From positions 4,092,001 through 4,156,000 of the forward strand of contig NZ_CP009451.1 of the NCBI RefSeq assembly GCF_000757825.1: 64,000 bases of DNA, in the 5' to 3' direction. The position numbers were made by a program, and so were the translations under genes. Shown piece by piece: positions 39,000 through 48,227 of this stretch; position 1 is the stretch's first letter, and each line of letters starts with the position of its first letter. The notes below the pieces were generated by a model that saw only the letters and a list, made by a program, of their open reading frames with translations, had not been told where the DNA came from and ran no database searches. The stretch is from Cedecea neteri. Its GTDB lineage: Bacteria > Pseudomonadota > Gammaproteobacteria > Enterobacterales > Enterobacteriaceae.

Positions 39000-40837
39000 A
39001 CCTTCTCTGGTTAACCATTGTTCTGCCATTGATTGGCTTTTTACTGTTGGCATTCTCCCGCGGCCGCTGGTCAGAAAACCTGTCCGCAACCATCGGGATG
39101 GGCTCAGTAGGTCTGGCGGCGGTTGTCACCGCTATTGCCGGGGTTGATTTCTTTAACAACGGGCAGCAGGCGTTTACTCAGCCGCTATGGACCTGGATGG
39201 CGGTCGGTGACTTTAACATCGGCTTCAACCTGGTGCTGGACGGCCTGTCCCTGACCATGGTTTCCGTGGTTACTGGCGTCGGCTTCCTGATCCACATGTT
39301 CGCTTCCTGGTACATGCGCGGCGAAGAGGGTTATTCCCGCTTCTTCGCCTACACCAACCTGTTCATCGCCAGCATGGTGGTTCTGGTTCTGGCCGATAAC
39401 CTGCTGCTGATGTATCTCGGCTGGGAAGGCGTGGGCCTCTGTTCTTACCTGCTGATCGGTTTCTACTACACCGATCCGAAGAACAACGCGGCGGCTATGA
39501 AAGCTTTCGTGGTTACCCGCGTGGGGGACGTGTTCCTGGCCTTTGGCCTGTTCATTCTCTACAACGAGCTGGGTACGCTGAACTTCCGCGAAATGGTTGA
39601 GCTGGCGCCGCAGCACTTTGCTGCCGGTAACCAGATGCTGACCTGGGCAACCCTGATGCTGCTGGGCGGTGCGGTCGGTAAATCTGCACAGCTTCCGCTG
39701 CAAACATGGCTGGCGGATGCGATGGCGGGTCCAACCCCTGTTTCTGCGCTGATTCACGCGGCGACCATGGTAACCGCGGGCGTCTATCTGATTGCCCGTA
39801 CCCACGGCCTGTTCCTGATGACCCCGGAAATTCTGCATCTGGTGGGTATCGTTGGTGCCGTTACGCTGGTGCTGGCAGGCTTTGCTGCGCTGGTACAGAC
39901 CGACATCAAACGCGTACTCGCTTACTCCACCATGAGCCAGATTGGCTACATGTTCCTGGCGCTGGGCGTGCAGGCCTGGGATGCGGCAATCTTCCACCTG
40001 ATGACCCACGCGTTCTTTAAAGCGCTGCTGTTCCTGTCATCCGGCTCGGTGATTCTGGCGTGCCACCACGAGCAAAACATCTTCAAGATGGGTGGCCTGC
40101 GTAAGTCCATTCCGCTGGTGTATGTCTGCTTCCTGGTCGGGGGCGCGGCGCTGTCCGCTCTGCCGCTGATTACCGCAGGCTTCTTCAGTAAAGATGAGAT
40201 TCTTGCCGGTGCAATGGCGAACGGCCACATCAACCTGATGGTTGCGGGCCTGGTCGGGGCGTTCATGACCTCGCTGTACACCTTCCGCATGATTTTCATC
40301 ACGTTCCACGGCGAAGAAAAAATTCACGCTCACGCAGGGAAGGGGATTACCCACCACCTGCCGTTGGTTGTTCTGCTGGTACTGTCCACCTTCGTTGGCG
40401 CCATGATTGTGCCACCGCTGCGCGGCGTCCTGCCGGAAACCACTGAACTTGCGCACGGCAGCGTGCTGACCCTGGAGATCATCTCCGGCGTCGTCGCCAT
40501 TGCCGGTATCCTGATTGCCGCCTTCCTGTGGCTGGGCAAACGTACTCTGGTGACGTCGCTTGCGAACAGCGCACCGGGGCGTTTCTTCGGTACCTGGTGG
40601 TTCAATGCCTGGGGCTTCGACTGGCTGTACGACATGATTTTCGTCAAGCCGTTCCTCGGCATTGCGTGGCTGCTGCGTCGTGACCCGCTGAATGCGCTGA
40701 TGAACATTCCAGCCATTCTTTCCCGCTTTGCTGGCCGCGGCCTGCTGGTGAGCGAGAACGGTTACCTGCGCTGGTATGTTGCGTCAATGAGCATCGGGGC
40801 CGTTGTGGTACTCGGCCTGCTGCTGGTTCTGCGTTAA
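38996..40837 (+). CDS. nuoL: NADH-quinone oxidoreductase subunit L (antiporter-like)
   Basis: The distal antiporter-like subunit, thought to translocate protons, with a long C-terminal lateral helix along the membrane arm. The 613-residue protein has the antiporter-family signatures [17 protein letters not shown] (key glutamate), [20 protein letters not shown] (key lysine upstream in GKSAQ) and the broken-helix regions. Same length as E. coli. It ends before a palindromic element and a 120-base gap to nuoM. Confidence 0.97.
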   Translation: MNLLWLTIVLPLIGFLLLAFSRGRWSENLSATIGMGSVGLAAVVTAIAGVDFFNNGQQAFTQPLWTWMAVGDFNIGFNLVLDGLSLTMVSVVTGVGFLIHMFASWYMRGEEGYSRFFAYTNLFIASMVVLVLADNLLLMYLGWEGVGLCSYLLIGFYYTDPKNNAAAMKAFVVTRVGDVFLAFGLFILYNELGTLNFREMVELAPQHFAAGNQMLTWATLMLLGGAVGKSAQLPLQTWLADAMAGPTPVSALIHAATMVTAGVYLIARTHGLFLMTPEILHLVGIVGAVTLVLAGFAALVQTDIKRVLAYSTMSQIGYMFLALGVQAWDAAIFHLMTHAFFKALLFLSSGSVILACHHEQNIFKMGGLRKSIPLVYVCFLVGGAALSALPLITAGFFSKDEILAGAMANGHINLMVAGLVGAFMTSLYTFRMIFITFHGEEKIHAHAGKGITHHLPLVVLLVLSTFVGAMIVPPLRGVLPETTELAHGSVLTLEIISGVVAIAGILIAAFLWLGKRTLVTSLANSAPGRFFGTWWFNAWGFDWLYDMIFVKPFLGIAWLLRRDPLNALMNIPAILSRFAGRGLLVSENGYLRWYVASMSIGAVVVLGLLLVLR

Positions 40838-40854
40838 CAGGATTTCTTCCATCC

Positions 40855-40876
40855 CCCTCTCTCTGATGAGAGAGGG
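40855..40876. repeat. CCCTC/GAGGG palindrome inside the nuo operon (nuoL-nuoM)
   Basis: CCCTCTCTC (40855-40863), loop TGAT and GAGAGAGGG (40868-40876) form a perfect 9-bp stem, followed by TCGGAGCGAGG, which resembles the TCGGGGTGAGG tail of the element at 2141. In E. coli nuoL and nuoM are separated by a comparable gap, also noncoding. It may act on differential expression within the operon. Confidence 0.75.
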
Positions 40877-40957
40877 TCGGAGCGAGGTTTATTCCTCCTC
40901 TGGCGCTGGGAAGTGAGCGATGTTTAAGAATTATTTTGACTTAGGGACTCAAACGCC

Positions 40958-42487
40958 ATGCTATTACCCTGGCTAATACTAATCCCCTTTATCGGCGGCT
41001 TCTTCTGCTGGCAGACCGAACGCTTCGGCGTGAAAGTGCCTCGCTGGATAGCGCTGATTACCATGGGGCTGACACTGGCACTCTCTCTGCAATTGTGGTT
41101 GCAGGGTGGCTACTCACTGACGCAGGCGGCGGGTTTGCCGCAGTGGCAGTCTGAATTTGTTCTGCCGTGGATCCCACGTTTTGGCATTGAAATTCACCTG
41201 GCGCTCGACGGTCTGTCGCTGCTGATGGTAGTGCTGACCGGCCTGCTCGGCGTGCTGGCGGTACTTTGTTCCTGGAATGAAATCGAAAAATATCAGGGCT
41301 TCTTCCACCTCAACCTGATGTGGATCCTCGGTGGCGTTATCGGCGTGTTCCTTGCCATCGACATGTTCCTGTTCTTCTTCTTCTGGGAAATGATGCTGGT
41401 GCCGATGTACTTCCTGATTGCACTGTGGGGCCACAAAGCCTCCGACGGGAAGACGCGTATTACCGCCGCAACCAAGTTCTTCATCTATACCCAGGCGAGC
41501 GGCCTGGTGATGCTGATAGCTATCCTTGGCCTGGTGTTTGTGCACTACAACGCGACCGGCGTGTGGACCTTCAACTACGAGCTGCTGCTGAAAACGCCGA
41601 TGTCCCACGGCGTACAATGGCTGCTGATGCTGGGCTTCTTTATCGCCTTCGCGGTGAAAATGCCGGTGGTTCCGCTTCACGGCTGGCTGCCGGATGCACA
41701 CTCTCAGGCACCAACGGCAGGTTCCGTTGACCTGGCGGGTATCTTGCTGAAAACCGCAGCCTACGGCCTGCTGCGCTTCTCTCTGCCGCTGTTCCCTGAA
41801 GCGTCCGCAGAGTTCGCGCCAATCGCCATGTGGCTGGGCGTCATCGGCATCTTCTACGGCGCGTGGATGGCCTTTGCTCAGACCGACATTAAACGCCTGA
41901 TTGCTTATACCTCCGTTTCCCACATGGGCTTCGTGCTGATTGCTATCTACACCGGCAACCAGTTGGCTTACCAGGGCGCGGTGATTCAGATGATTGCCCA
42001 CGGTCTGTCTGCTGCGGGTATGTTCATCATCTGCGGTCAGCTTTATGAGCGTCTGCACACCCGTGATATGCGTATGATGGGCGGCCTGTGGAACAAAATT
42101 AAATGGCTGCCGGGCCTGTCGATGTTCTTCGCTGTTGCCACCCTCGGGATGCCGGGGACCGGTAACTTCGTTGGTGAATTCATGATTCTGTTCGGCAGCT
42201 TCCACGTTGTGCCGGTCATTACCGTGATTTCAACCTTCGGTCTGGTCTTCGCCTCCGTTTACTCCCTGGCGATGTTGCACCGCGCTTACTTCGGTAAAGC
42301 TAAGAGCGAAATCAGCGATAAACAGCTGCCTGGCATGTCCATGCGCGAGTTCTTTATCATTCTGTTGCTGGTGGTGCTGTTAGTCCTGCTGGGCTTCTTC
42401 CCGCAGCCGATTCTGGATACTTCGCATTCTGCGATGAGCAATATTCAGCAGTGGTTTACCAGTTCACTTTCTACTACAAGGCCGTAA
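40958..42487 (+). CDS. nuoM: NADH-quinone oxidoreductase subunit M (antiporter-like)
   Basis: One of three antiporter-like proton-pumping subunits. The 509-residue protein shows the essential glutamate in FFFWEMMLVPMYFLI and the lysine-containing segment PVVPLHGWLPDAHSQAP, plus TDIKRLIAYTSVSHMGFV. Length equals E. coli NuoM. It is followed by nuoN after 6 bases. Confidence 0.97.
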   Translation: MLLPWLILIPFIGGFFCWQTERFGVKVPRWIALITMGLTLALSLQLWLQGGYSLTQAAGLPQWQSEFVLPWIPRFGIEIHLALDGLSLLMVVLTGLLGVLAVLCSWNEIEKYQGFFHLNLMWILGGVIGVFLAIDMFLFFFFWEMMLVPMYFLIALWGHKASDGKTRITAATKFFIYTQASGLVMLIAILGLVFVHYNATGVWTFNYELLLKTPMSHGVQWLLMLGFFIAFAVKMPVVPLHGWLPDAHSQAPTAGSVDLAGILLKTAAYGLLRFSLPLFPEASAEFAPIAMWLGVIGIFYGAWMAFAQTDIKRLIAYTSVSHMGFVLIAIYTGNQLAYQGAVIQMIAHGLSAAGMFIICGQLYERLHTRDMRMMGGLWNKIKWLPGLSMFFAVATLGMPGTGNFVGEFMILFGSFHVVPVITVISTFGLVFASVYSLAMLHRAYFGKAKSEISDKQLPGMSMREFFIILLLVVLLVLLGFFPQPILDTSHSAMSNIQQWFTSSLSTTRP

Positions 42488-42493
42488 TTCGCC

Positions 42494-43951
42494 ATGACAA
42501 TAACTCCTCAACACTTGATCGCGCTGCTACCGCTGTTGATCGTCGGATTGACGGTGGTGGTTGTGATGCTCTCCATTGCGTGGCGACGCGACCATTTTCT
42601 GAATGCTACGCTGTCGGTTATCGGCCTTAACGCCGCGCTGATTTCACTGTGGTTTGTCGGTCAGGCAGGGGCGATGGACGTCACCCCGCTGATGCGCGTT
42701 GACGGCTACGCCATGCTCTACACCGGGCTGGTGCTGCTGGCGAGCCTGGCGACCTGTACCTTTGCTTACCCGTGGCTTCAAGGCTACACCGACAACCGCG
42801 AAGAGTTCTACCTGCTGGTACTGATTGCTGCCCTCGGCGGCATCCTGCTGGCTAACGCGAACCACCTCGCGGCGCTGTTCCTCGGCATTGAGCTGATCTC
42901 TCTGCCGCTGTTCGGCCTGGTCGGCTATGCCTTCCGCCAGAAGCGTTCTTTGGAAGCAAGCATCAAGTACACCATTCTGTCAGCGGCGGCATCGTCCTTC
43001 CTGCTGTTCGGTATGGCGCTGGTTTACGCCGAGTCCGGTAGCCTGTCGTTTGTTAGCCTCGGTAAGAGCCTGGCGGACAACATGCTGCACGAACCTCTGC
43101 TGCTGGCGGGTCTGGGCCTGATGATTGTCGGTCTTGGCTTCAAGCTGTCTCTGGTGCCGTTCCACCTGTGGACCCCAGACGTTTACCAGGGCGCTCCTGC
43201 TCCGGTCTCCACCTTCCTGGCGACAGCCAGCAAAATCGCCATTTTTGGCGTGGTGATGCGTCTGTTCCTCTACGCGCCGGTGGGCAACAGCGAAGCGGTT
43301 CGTGTGGTACTGGGTATTATCGCCTTCGCTTCCATCCTCTTCGGTAACCTGATGGCGCTGAACCAGTCCAACATCAAGCGCCTGCTGGGCTACTCTTCCA
43401 TCGCACACCTCGGTTACCTGCTGGTGGCGCTGATTGCGCTGCAAACCGGCAATATGTCGATGGAAGCGGTAGGGGTTTATCTGGCCGCTTACCTGTTCAG
43501 CAGCCTGGGGGCGTTCGGCGTGGTTAGCCTGATGTCCAGCCCGTACCGTGGCCCGGATGCCGACTCACTGTTCTCCTATCGTGGTCTGTTCTGGCACAAG
43601 CCGGTGCTTTCTGCGGTAATGACCGTGATGATGCTTTCCCTGGCGGGTATTCCAATGACCCTGGGCTTCATCGGTAAGTTCTACATCATCGCAGTCGGCG
43701 TTCAGGCCCACCTGTGGTGGCTGACCGGTGCAGTGGTACTGGGCAGCGCCATCGGCCTTTACTACTATCTGCGCGTGACCGTGAGCCTGTACCTGAGCGC
43801 ACCTCAGCAGCTTAACCGTGATACCCCATCTAACTGGGCGTTGACCGCGGGCGGCGTGGTGGTGCTGATTTCTGCCCTGCTGGTGCTGCTGCTGGGTGTT
43901 TATCCGCAGCCGCTTATTAGCCTGGTGCAGTTAGCGCAGCCGCTGATGTAA
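42494..43951 (+). CDS. nuoN: NADH-quinone oxidoreductase subunit N (antiporter-like)
   Basis: The third antiporter-like subunit, adjacent to NuoK in the membrane arm; last gene of the operon. The 485-residue product contains [17 protein letters not shown] (key glutamate), [20 protein letters not shown] and [18 protein letters not shown]. Length equals E. coli NuoN. A terminator follows the stop. Confidence 0.97.
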   Translation: MTITPQHLIALLPLLIVGLTVVVVMLSIAWRRDHFLNATLSVIGLNAALISLWFVGQAGAMDVTPLMRVDGYAMLYTGLVLLASLATCTFAYPWLQGYTDNREEFYLLVLIAALGGILLANANHLAALFLGIELISLPLFGLVGYAFRQKRSLEASIKYTILSAAASSFLLFGMALVYAESGSLSFVSLGKSLADNMLHEPLLLAGLGLMIVGLGFKLSLVPFHLWTPDVYQGAPAPVSTFLATASKIAIFGVVMRLFLYAPVGNSEAVRVVLGIIAFASILFGNLMALNQSNIKRLLGYSSIAHLGYLLVALIALQTGNMSMEAVGVYLAAYLFSSLGAFGVVSLMSSPYRGPDADSLFSYRGLFWHKPVLSAVMTVMMLSLAGIPMTLGFIGKFYIIAVGVQAHLWWLTGAVVLGSAIGLYYYLRVTVSLYLSAPQQLNRDTPSNWALTAGGVVVLISALLVLLLGVYPQPLISLVQLAQPLM

Positions 43952-43971
43952 TCGGGTTTACAAAACCGTTC

Positions 43972-44000
43972 AAAAACCGCCACTTGCTGGCGGTTTTTTT
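43972..44000 (+). terminator. Rho-independent terminator of the nuo operon
   Basis: ACCGCCA and TGGCGGT form a 7-bp stem (43976-43994) with a short loop, followed by seven T residues. A-rich bases precede it, so it can also serve the convergent lysR-type gene. Confidence 0.9.
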
Positions 44001-44006
44001 ATGGGC

Positions 44007-44909
44007 TCAGCCTTTGGCCAGCTCGAGGATAAAATCCAGAAAACAACGGGTTCGTGCGGCGGGGTTGATACGTGAAGGGTAATAAGCATAAAGCGGGAAG
44101 CGCTCGTCCGGCCAGTCGGGAAATAAATCTACCAGTTGTCCCTTTTTCACCAACTCGTCGGAGCCGAACGTCATCATCTGGGCGATCGCATGGCCGCTGA
44201 GGCAGGCTTCATGCAGAGTCCGGGCGTCGTTTAGCGTCAGGCGCCCGTTCACCGGTACTTTAATTACCTCTCCCTTGCGGTGAAACTCCCACTCAAACGG
44301 CCTGCCGGTTTCCGGATCGCGGAAATGAATGCAGGTGTGCGACAGCAATGCCTGCGGCGTCTCGGGGCGGCCATAGCGCTCCAGGTAAGCAGGAGCGGCA
44401 ACCGTCATGATGCGTGTTTCCAGCAGCTTACGCGCTATCAGCGTGCTGTTGCGCGGTACGCCAAAGCGGATCGCGAGATCGAAACCGTCGCCAATCATAT
44501 CTCCCAGGCGATCTCTGGTCACCAGATCGAGTTCGAGATCCGGGTAGCGGGACATAAACGTTTCCAGTTGAGGCCCCAGAATCAGGCTGGAAAAGAACGG
44601 ATCGATATTCACCCTGAGCCTGCCGGTAATAGCCTTCGTTGAGAGCGATGCGGTACTGGTCACGTCCTCCAGCGCGGCCAGCAGCGGCAGGACCTGGCGG
44701 TAAAACTCTTTGCCTTCTGTCGTCAATGACACCGCGCGTGTGGTGCGGTCAAAAAGTCGGATGCCGAGGCGCTTCTCAAGCCTGGCAATCGCCCGGCTGA
44801 CCCCCGGCGGCGACATATTGATCACTTCGGCAGCGGCGGCAAAAGTGCCGCTTTCTACCACGGCGGTAAACACGGACAGGCCGTCAAATGCCCGATCGTT
44901 GAAAATCAT
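44007..44909 (-). CDS. LysR-family transcriptional regulator (unassigned)
   Basis: The 300-residue product has a typical LysR winged HTH at the N-terminus (FAAAAEVINMSPPGVSRAIA, about residues 23-42) and a periplasmic-binding-like effector domain of the CrgA/DmlR-type subgroup (RDPETGRPFEWEF in the middle). It is divergent from an NmrA-type oxidoreductase gene, which is the usual position of a LysR activator relative to its target. I do not recognise an orthologue with a defined role. This gene pair is not at this place in E. coli K-12. Confidence 0.88.
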   Translation of the reverse strand: MIFNDRAFDGLSVFTAVVESGTFAAAAEVINMSPPGVSRAIARLEKRLGIRLFDRTTRAVSLTTEGKEFYRQVLPLLAALEDVTSTASLSTKAITGRLRVNIDPFFSSLILGPQLETFMSRYPDLELDLVTRDRLGDMIGDGFDLAIRFGVPRNSTLIARKLLETRIMTVAAPAYLERYGRPETPQALLSHTCIHFRDPETGRPFEWEFHRKGEVIKVPVNGRLTLNDARTLHEACLSGHAIAQMMTFGSDELVKKGQLVDLFPDWPDERFPLYAYYPSRINPAARTRCFLDFILELAKG

Positions 44910-44935
44910 ATTAGTGCTCCGCAGTCATCAGTGAA

Positions 44936-44959
44936 TTGTCTATGGTGCCATCGATACAA
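44936..44959. promoter_or_regulatory. Candidate LysR-type operator dyad
   Basis: In the 113-base divergent gap, TTGT (44936-44939) and ACAA (44956-44959) flank the inner dyad ATGG-TG-CCAT (44942-44951). The layout has the T-N11-A character of LysR-family sites. Symmetry is incomplete, so the call is tentative. Confidence 0.33.
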
Positions 44960-45022
44960 CATAGCCGGATCCGCATAATGCCGTCCACACCCTGTGGTGG
45001 GATTTGAAACTGGAGAAACAGT

Positions 45023-45880
45023 ATGTTCGCAATTACGGGTATTACCGGACAGGTTGGTGGTTCACTGGGCAAAGCTTTGCTTGCTCAGGGGCATGAAATT
45101 CGTGCTGTGGTTCGCACAGAAGCTAAAGGGCAGCCCTGGGCGCAGCAGGGTGCTGACATTGCGCTGGCAGAAATGCACGAGGGTGAAGCGCTGGCAAAAG
45201 CGTTTTCCGGGGTCGAGGCGGTCTTTATCCTGCTGCCGCCGGTGTTCGATCCGTCGGGGGATTTTGCCGAGCCGCGCGCCAATATTAATGCAATAAAGCA
45301 GGCTCTGCAGGCGGCATGTCCGCAACACGTGGTCTGCCTTTCAACCATCGGGGCGCAGGCCACTCAGCCAAACCTGCTGAACGCATTAGGATTGATGGAA
45401 AAAGAGCTCACGGATGTTTGTGATTCCGTCGTGTTCCTTCGCGCGGGCTGGTTTATGGAGAACTTTCTCTGGGACGTGGAAAGTGCCAAAGAGACCGGGA
45501 TTATCTACAGCCACCTGCAGCCGCTGGAGCGGGCTATCCCGATGATTGCGACAACGGATATCGCCGCGCTTGCTGCTGAACTGTTGACTCAGCCAGAACC
45601 AGGAACCCGCATTGTGGAGCTGGAAGGGCCGCAGCGTTACAGCCCACAGCTGGCAGCCGAAGCGTTCTCTCAGGTTCTGGGGCGTTCGGTGACGGTGAAG
45701 GCGGTGCCTCGTGAAAACTGGGAGGCGGATTTCCTGGCCCAGGGCATGAGAAACCCGCTCCCGCGCATGCAAATGCTGGACGGCTTCAACGAAGGCTGGA
45801 TCGATTTCGCCGGGGAAACGGTGAAAGCTGCCACACCTCTGGAAACTGTGCTAAAACAGTTGCTTGAGCGTCATCAATAA
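45023..45880 (+). CDS. NmrA-like NAD(P)-binding oxidoreductase
   Basis: The 285-residue protein has an N-terminal dinucleotide-binding loop TGITGQVGGSLG (residues 5-16) followed by VVRTE, the pattern of NmrA/QOR2-type atypical short-chain dehydrogenases that bind NADP. It resembles NAD(P)H-quinone oxidoreductase 2 (YtfG) and NmrA-domain proteins more than classical SDRs; the Tyr-x-x-x-Lys dyad is absent. Candidate roles are quinone reduction or redox sensing. Divergent LysR-type gene upstream is its likely regulator; elaA follows 37 bases downstream. Confidence 0.8.
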   Translation: MFAITGITGQVGGSLGKALLAQGHEIRAVVRTEAKGQPWAQQGADIALAEMHEGEALAKAFSGVEAVFILLPPVFDPSGDFAEPRANINAIKQALQAACPQHVVCLSTIGAQATQPNLLNALGLMEKELTDVCDSVVFLRAGWFMENFLWDVESAKETGIIYSHLQPLERAIPMIATTDIAALAAELLTQPEPGTRIVELEGPQRYSPQLAAEAFSQVLGRSVTVKAVPRENWEADFLAQGMRNPLPRMQMLDGFNEGWIDFAGETVKAATPLETVLKQLLERHQ

Positions 45881-45917
45881 CCCATCAGGTGGCGCCTGAA
45901 TCAAAAGGAGTTTTTCA

Positions 45918-46367
45918 ATGCTTAACTGGCAGGATTTACACCATTCTGAGCTGAGCGCCACCGATCTTTATGCCCTTCTGGCCCTGCGCTGTGAAGTCTT
46001 TATTGTTGAGCAGCGCTGCGCTTATCTTGATGTTGATGGTGAGGATCTGGTGGGAGAGAACCGCCATATTCTCGGCTGGCGGGATGGCAAGTTAATTGCC
46101 TATGCCCGCATTCTTAAAAGCGACAACGAACTGGAGCCGGTGGTGATTGGCCGCGTCATTGTGGATGCATCCGTCCGCGGTGAAAAGCTTGGCCAGCACC
46201 TCATGACCCAGGCGCTTGCTGCCTGCCAGCGTCAGTGGCCTGACAGGGCTATTTATCTGGGTGCTCAGGCGCATTTGCAGGCGTTTTATGCCCAGTTTGG
46301 TTTCCATCCGGTCACCGAAGTGTATGACGAAGATGGCATCCCGCACGTTGGCATGGCTAATCGATAG
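45918..46367 (+). CDS. elaA: GNAT-family acetyltransferase ElaA
   Basis: The 149-residue protein begins with LNWQDLHHSELSATDLYALL and has the acetyl-CoA-binding loop VRGEKLGQHLM (Q/RxxGxG/A-like) at about residues 95-105, then YLGAQAHLQAFYAQFGF. It is collinear with E. coli ElaA (153), a putative N-acetyltransferase of unknown substrate. AAAGGAG precedes the ATG. elaB lies downstream with its own leader. Confidence 0.93.
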   Translation: MLNWQDLHHSELSATDLYALLALRCEVFIVEQRCAYLDVDGEDLVGENRHILGWRDGKLIAYARILKSDNELEPVVIGRVIVDASVRGEKLGQHLMTQALAACQRQWPDRAIYLGAQAHLQAFYAQFGFHPVTEVYDEDGIPHVGMANR

Positions 46368-46435
46368 CCAGGCGAAACCCGTTCAGATTGTCTATAGTTA
46401 GCGGACGAGAAATTTTTTTAACACGGAGAAAAGGT

Positions 46436-46732
46436 ATGCAACCGTATGAATCTCGTCTCGATGATGACCTGGCGCTGTTAAGCGACACGCTTGAAGAGGT
46501 CCTTCGTTCCTCCGGCGATCCGGCTGACCAAAAATACATTGAGCTAAAGGCGAAAGCGGAACAGGCGCTGAACGACGTGAAAGAACGCATCAGCAACGCG
46601 TCGGACAACTACTATTACCGCGCCAAAAAGGCGGTTTACCGTGCTGATGATTACGTGCACGAAAAACCGTGGCAGGGCATTGGCATCGGCGCTGCGGTAG
46701 GGCTGGTGATTGGGCTTTTACTCCGCCGATAA
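46436..46732 (+). CDS. elaB: ElaB, tail-anchored inner-membrane stress protein (DUF883)
   Basis: The 98-residue protein is a charged amphipathic alpha-helical region (residues about 6-70) ending in a single C-terminal transmembrane helix with glycines (GIGIGAAVGLVIGLLLRR). E. coli ElaB and its paralogues YqjD and YgaM are RpoS-controlled, membrane-anchored and ribosome-associated. The ATG at 46436 follows GGAGAAAAGG and matches the family length; an earlier in-frame start lacks a ribosome-binding site. A terminator follows. Confidence 0.92.
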   Translation: MQPYESRLDDDLALLSDTLEEVLRSSGDPADQKYIELKAKAEQALNDVKERISNASDNYYYRAKKAVYRADDYVHEKPWQGIGIGAAVGLVIGLLLRR

Positions 46733-46763
46733 AGTTGATTTCGCCTGCAAACGGCAAATAAAG

Positions 46764-46793
46764 AATCTTACCCCCTGGGTAGGATTTTTTTTT
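46764..46793 (+). terminator. Rho-independent terminator after elaB
   Basis: AATCTTACCC (46764-46773) pairs with GGGTAGGATT (one mismatch) around a short loop, followed by a run of T residues to 46793. It sits just upstream of the menF promoter. Confidence 0.8.
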
Positions 46794-46808
46794 GCTGTAA
46801 CGACCACG

Positions 46809-46814
46809 TATAAT
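46809..46814 (+). promoter_or_regulatory. Candidate menF -10 hexamer
   Basis: A perfect TATAAT lies 29 bases before the menF start codon, just after the elaB terminator. No good -35 is visible at 17 bases; the T-tract of the terminator occupies that place. Confidence 0.42.
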
Positions 46815-46843
46815 CAGGGGTTTTTACGGAGCGTGAGGTAAAC

Positions 46844-48145
46844 GTGAATTCAGTAGCCGTAGCACTGCAGCAAATGCAGCAGGAATTAGCAGGAGAATTT
46901 GCGGATGCGCCGGGCCTTCAGCGCCTGTGCGTGCCGGTCACGCTGAGTGACGCCTCCGATCCTCTCGCCTGGCTAACTGCCCAATCGCTCTATCCTCAAT
47001 TTTACTGGCAGCAGCGCAGCGGTAACGAAGAGGTTGCCGCGCTGGGCGCGTTGCTGAGTTTTTCTGCCCTGGAAGAAGCTCAGACATTTTTACAGTCTCA
47101 CCCGGAACAGCCTTTTCTGCGCGTCTGGGGGCTAAATGCTTTCGACCCGGCTCACGGTTTCCTGTTTCTCTCGCGTGTGGAATGGCGACGCGTAGGCGGG
47201 GAGGCATATCTTTGGCTGCATCTCTACAGCGAAACCTCTCTGAAGCAGGATGCTTTAGCCGCCGCGGCGTTTATTGAACAGCTTCTGCCGGCGAAACTCC
47301 TCCCGCAGCTAAACCTCAAATGCCTGGGGGAAACCCATCTCCCGGAACAGCCTGAATGGCACCGCCTGGTAGACCAGGTTGTGAGCGCTATTAGCCAGGA
47401 TGAACTGGATAAAGTCGTGCTGGCTCGGGCTACCGACCTGGCGTTTTCTTCTCCGGTTTCTGCCGCAGGGTTTATGGCCGCAAGCCGCAGGGTGAACCTG
47501 AACTGCTACCATTTTCTGATGGCGTTCGATGCGAAAAACGCGTTTCTGGGCTCCAGCCCGGAGCGCCTGTGGCGAAGAATCGACGATGCGCTGCGTACCG
47601 AGGCGCTGGCGGGCACGGTAGCTAACCACGCCGACGACGCTCAGGCCGCGAAGCTAGGCCATTGGCTGCTAAAAGATGACAAAAACCAGCGTGAAAATAT
47701 GCTGGTGGTAGAAGATATCTGCCAGCGGCTACGGGATGCGGTTGGCGCGCTGGACGTGCTGCCCCCGCAGGTAATGCGGCTGCGCAAGGTTCAGCATCTT
47801 CGCCGCTGCGTCTGGACGCAGCTCAAGCGTCAGGACGATGCGCTTTGCCTCCATCAGCTACAGCCAACCGCGGCGGTGGCAGGCCTGCCGCGCGAACTTG
47901 CCCGCGCATTTATTGCCGCGAACGAGCCTTTTGAGCGTGAATGGTATGCAGGCTCGGCAGGCTACCTGTCCCGCCATCAAACGGAGTTCTGCGTAGCGCT
48001 GCGCTCGGCGAAAGTAAGCCACACCGGCGTTCGTCTTTATGCCGGGGCAGGCATCGTCGCCGGCTCTGTGGCCGCAGAAGAATGGCAGGAAATTGAAAAC
48101 AAAGCGGCTGGATTGAAGACGCTGCTGGTTGGCGGCGGCAACTGA
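46844..48145 (+). CDS. menF: Menaquinone-specific isochorismate synthase MenF
   Basis: MenF isomerises chorismate to isochorismate with magnesium, the first step of menaquinone synthesis. The 433-residue chorismate-binding enzyme has the catalytic base K190 in SQDELDKVVLARATDL, at the same number as in E. coli MenF, and the C-terminal signature YAGAGIVAGSVAAEEW. Translation starts at GTG with GAGG upstream. First gene of menFDHBCE. Confidence 0.95.
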   Translation: MNSVAVALQQMQQELAGEFADAPGLQRLCVPVTLSDASDPLAWLTAQSLYPQFYWQQRSGNEEVAALGALLSFSALEEAQTFLQSHPEQPFLRVWGLNAFDPAHGFLFLSRVEWRRVGGEAYLWLHLYSETSLKQDALAAAAFIEQLLPAKLLPQLNLKCLGETHLPEQPEWHRLVDQVVSAISQDELDKVVLARATDLAFSSPVSAAGFMAASRRVNLNCYHFLMAFDAKNAFLGSSPERLWRRIDDALRTEALAGTVANHADDAQAAKLGHWLLKDDKNQRENMLVVEDICQRLRDAVGALDVLPPQVMRLRKVQHLRRCVWTQLKRQDDALCLHQLQPTAAVAGLPRELARAFIAANEPFEREWYAGSAGYLSRHQTEFCVALRSAKVSHTGVRLYAGAGIVAGSVAAEEWQEIENKAAGLKTLLVGGGN

Positions 48146-48227
48146 ATAATCTATTCACGACGCAAATCAATTTAACTCTTTCCATAGTATTTATAATCAA
48201 TAGTCGAAATTGACTGCGGACAATATT

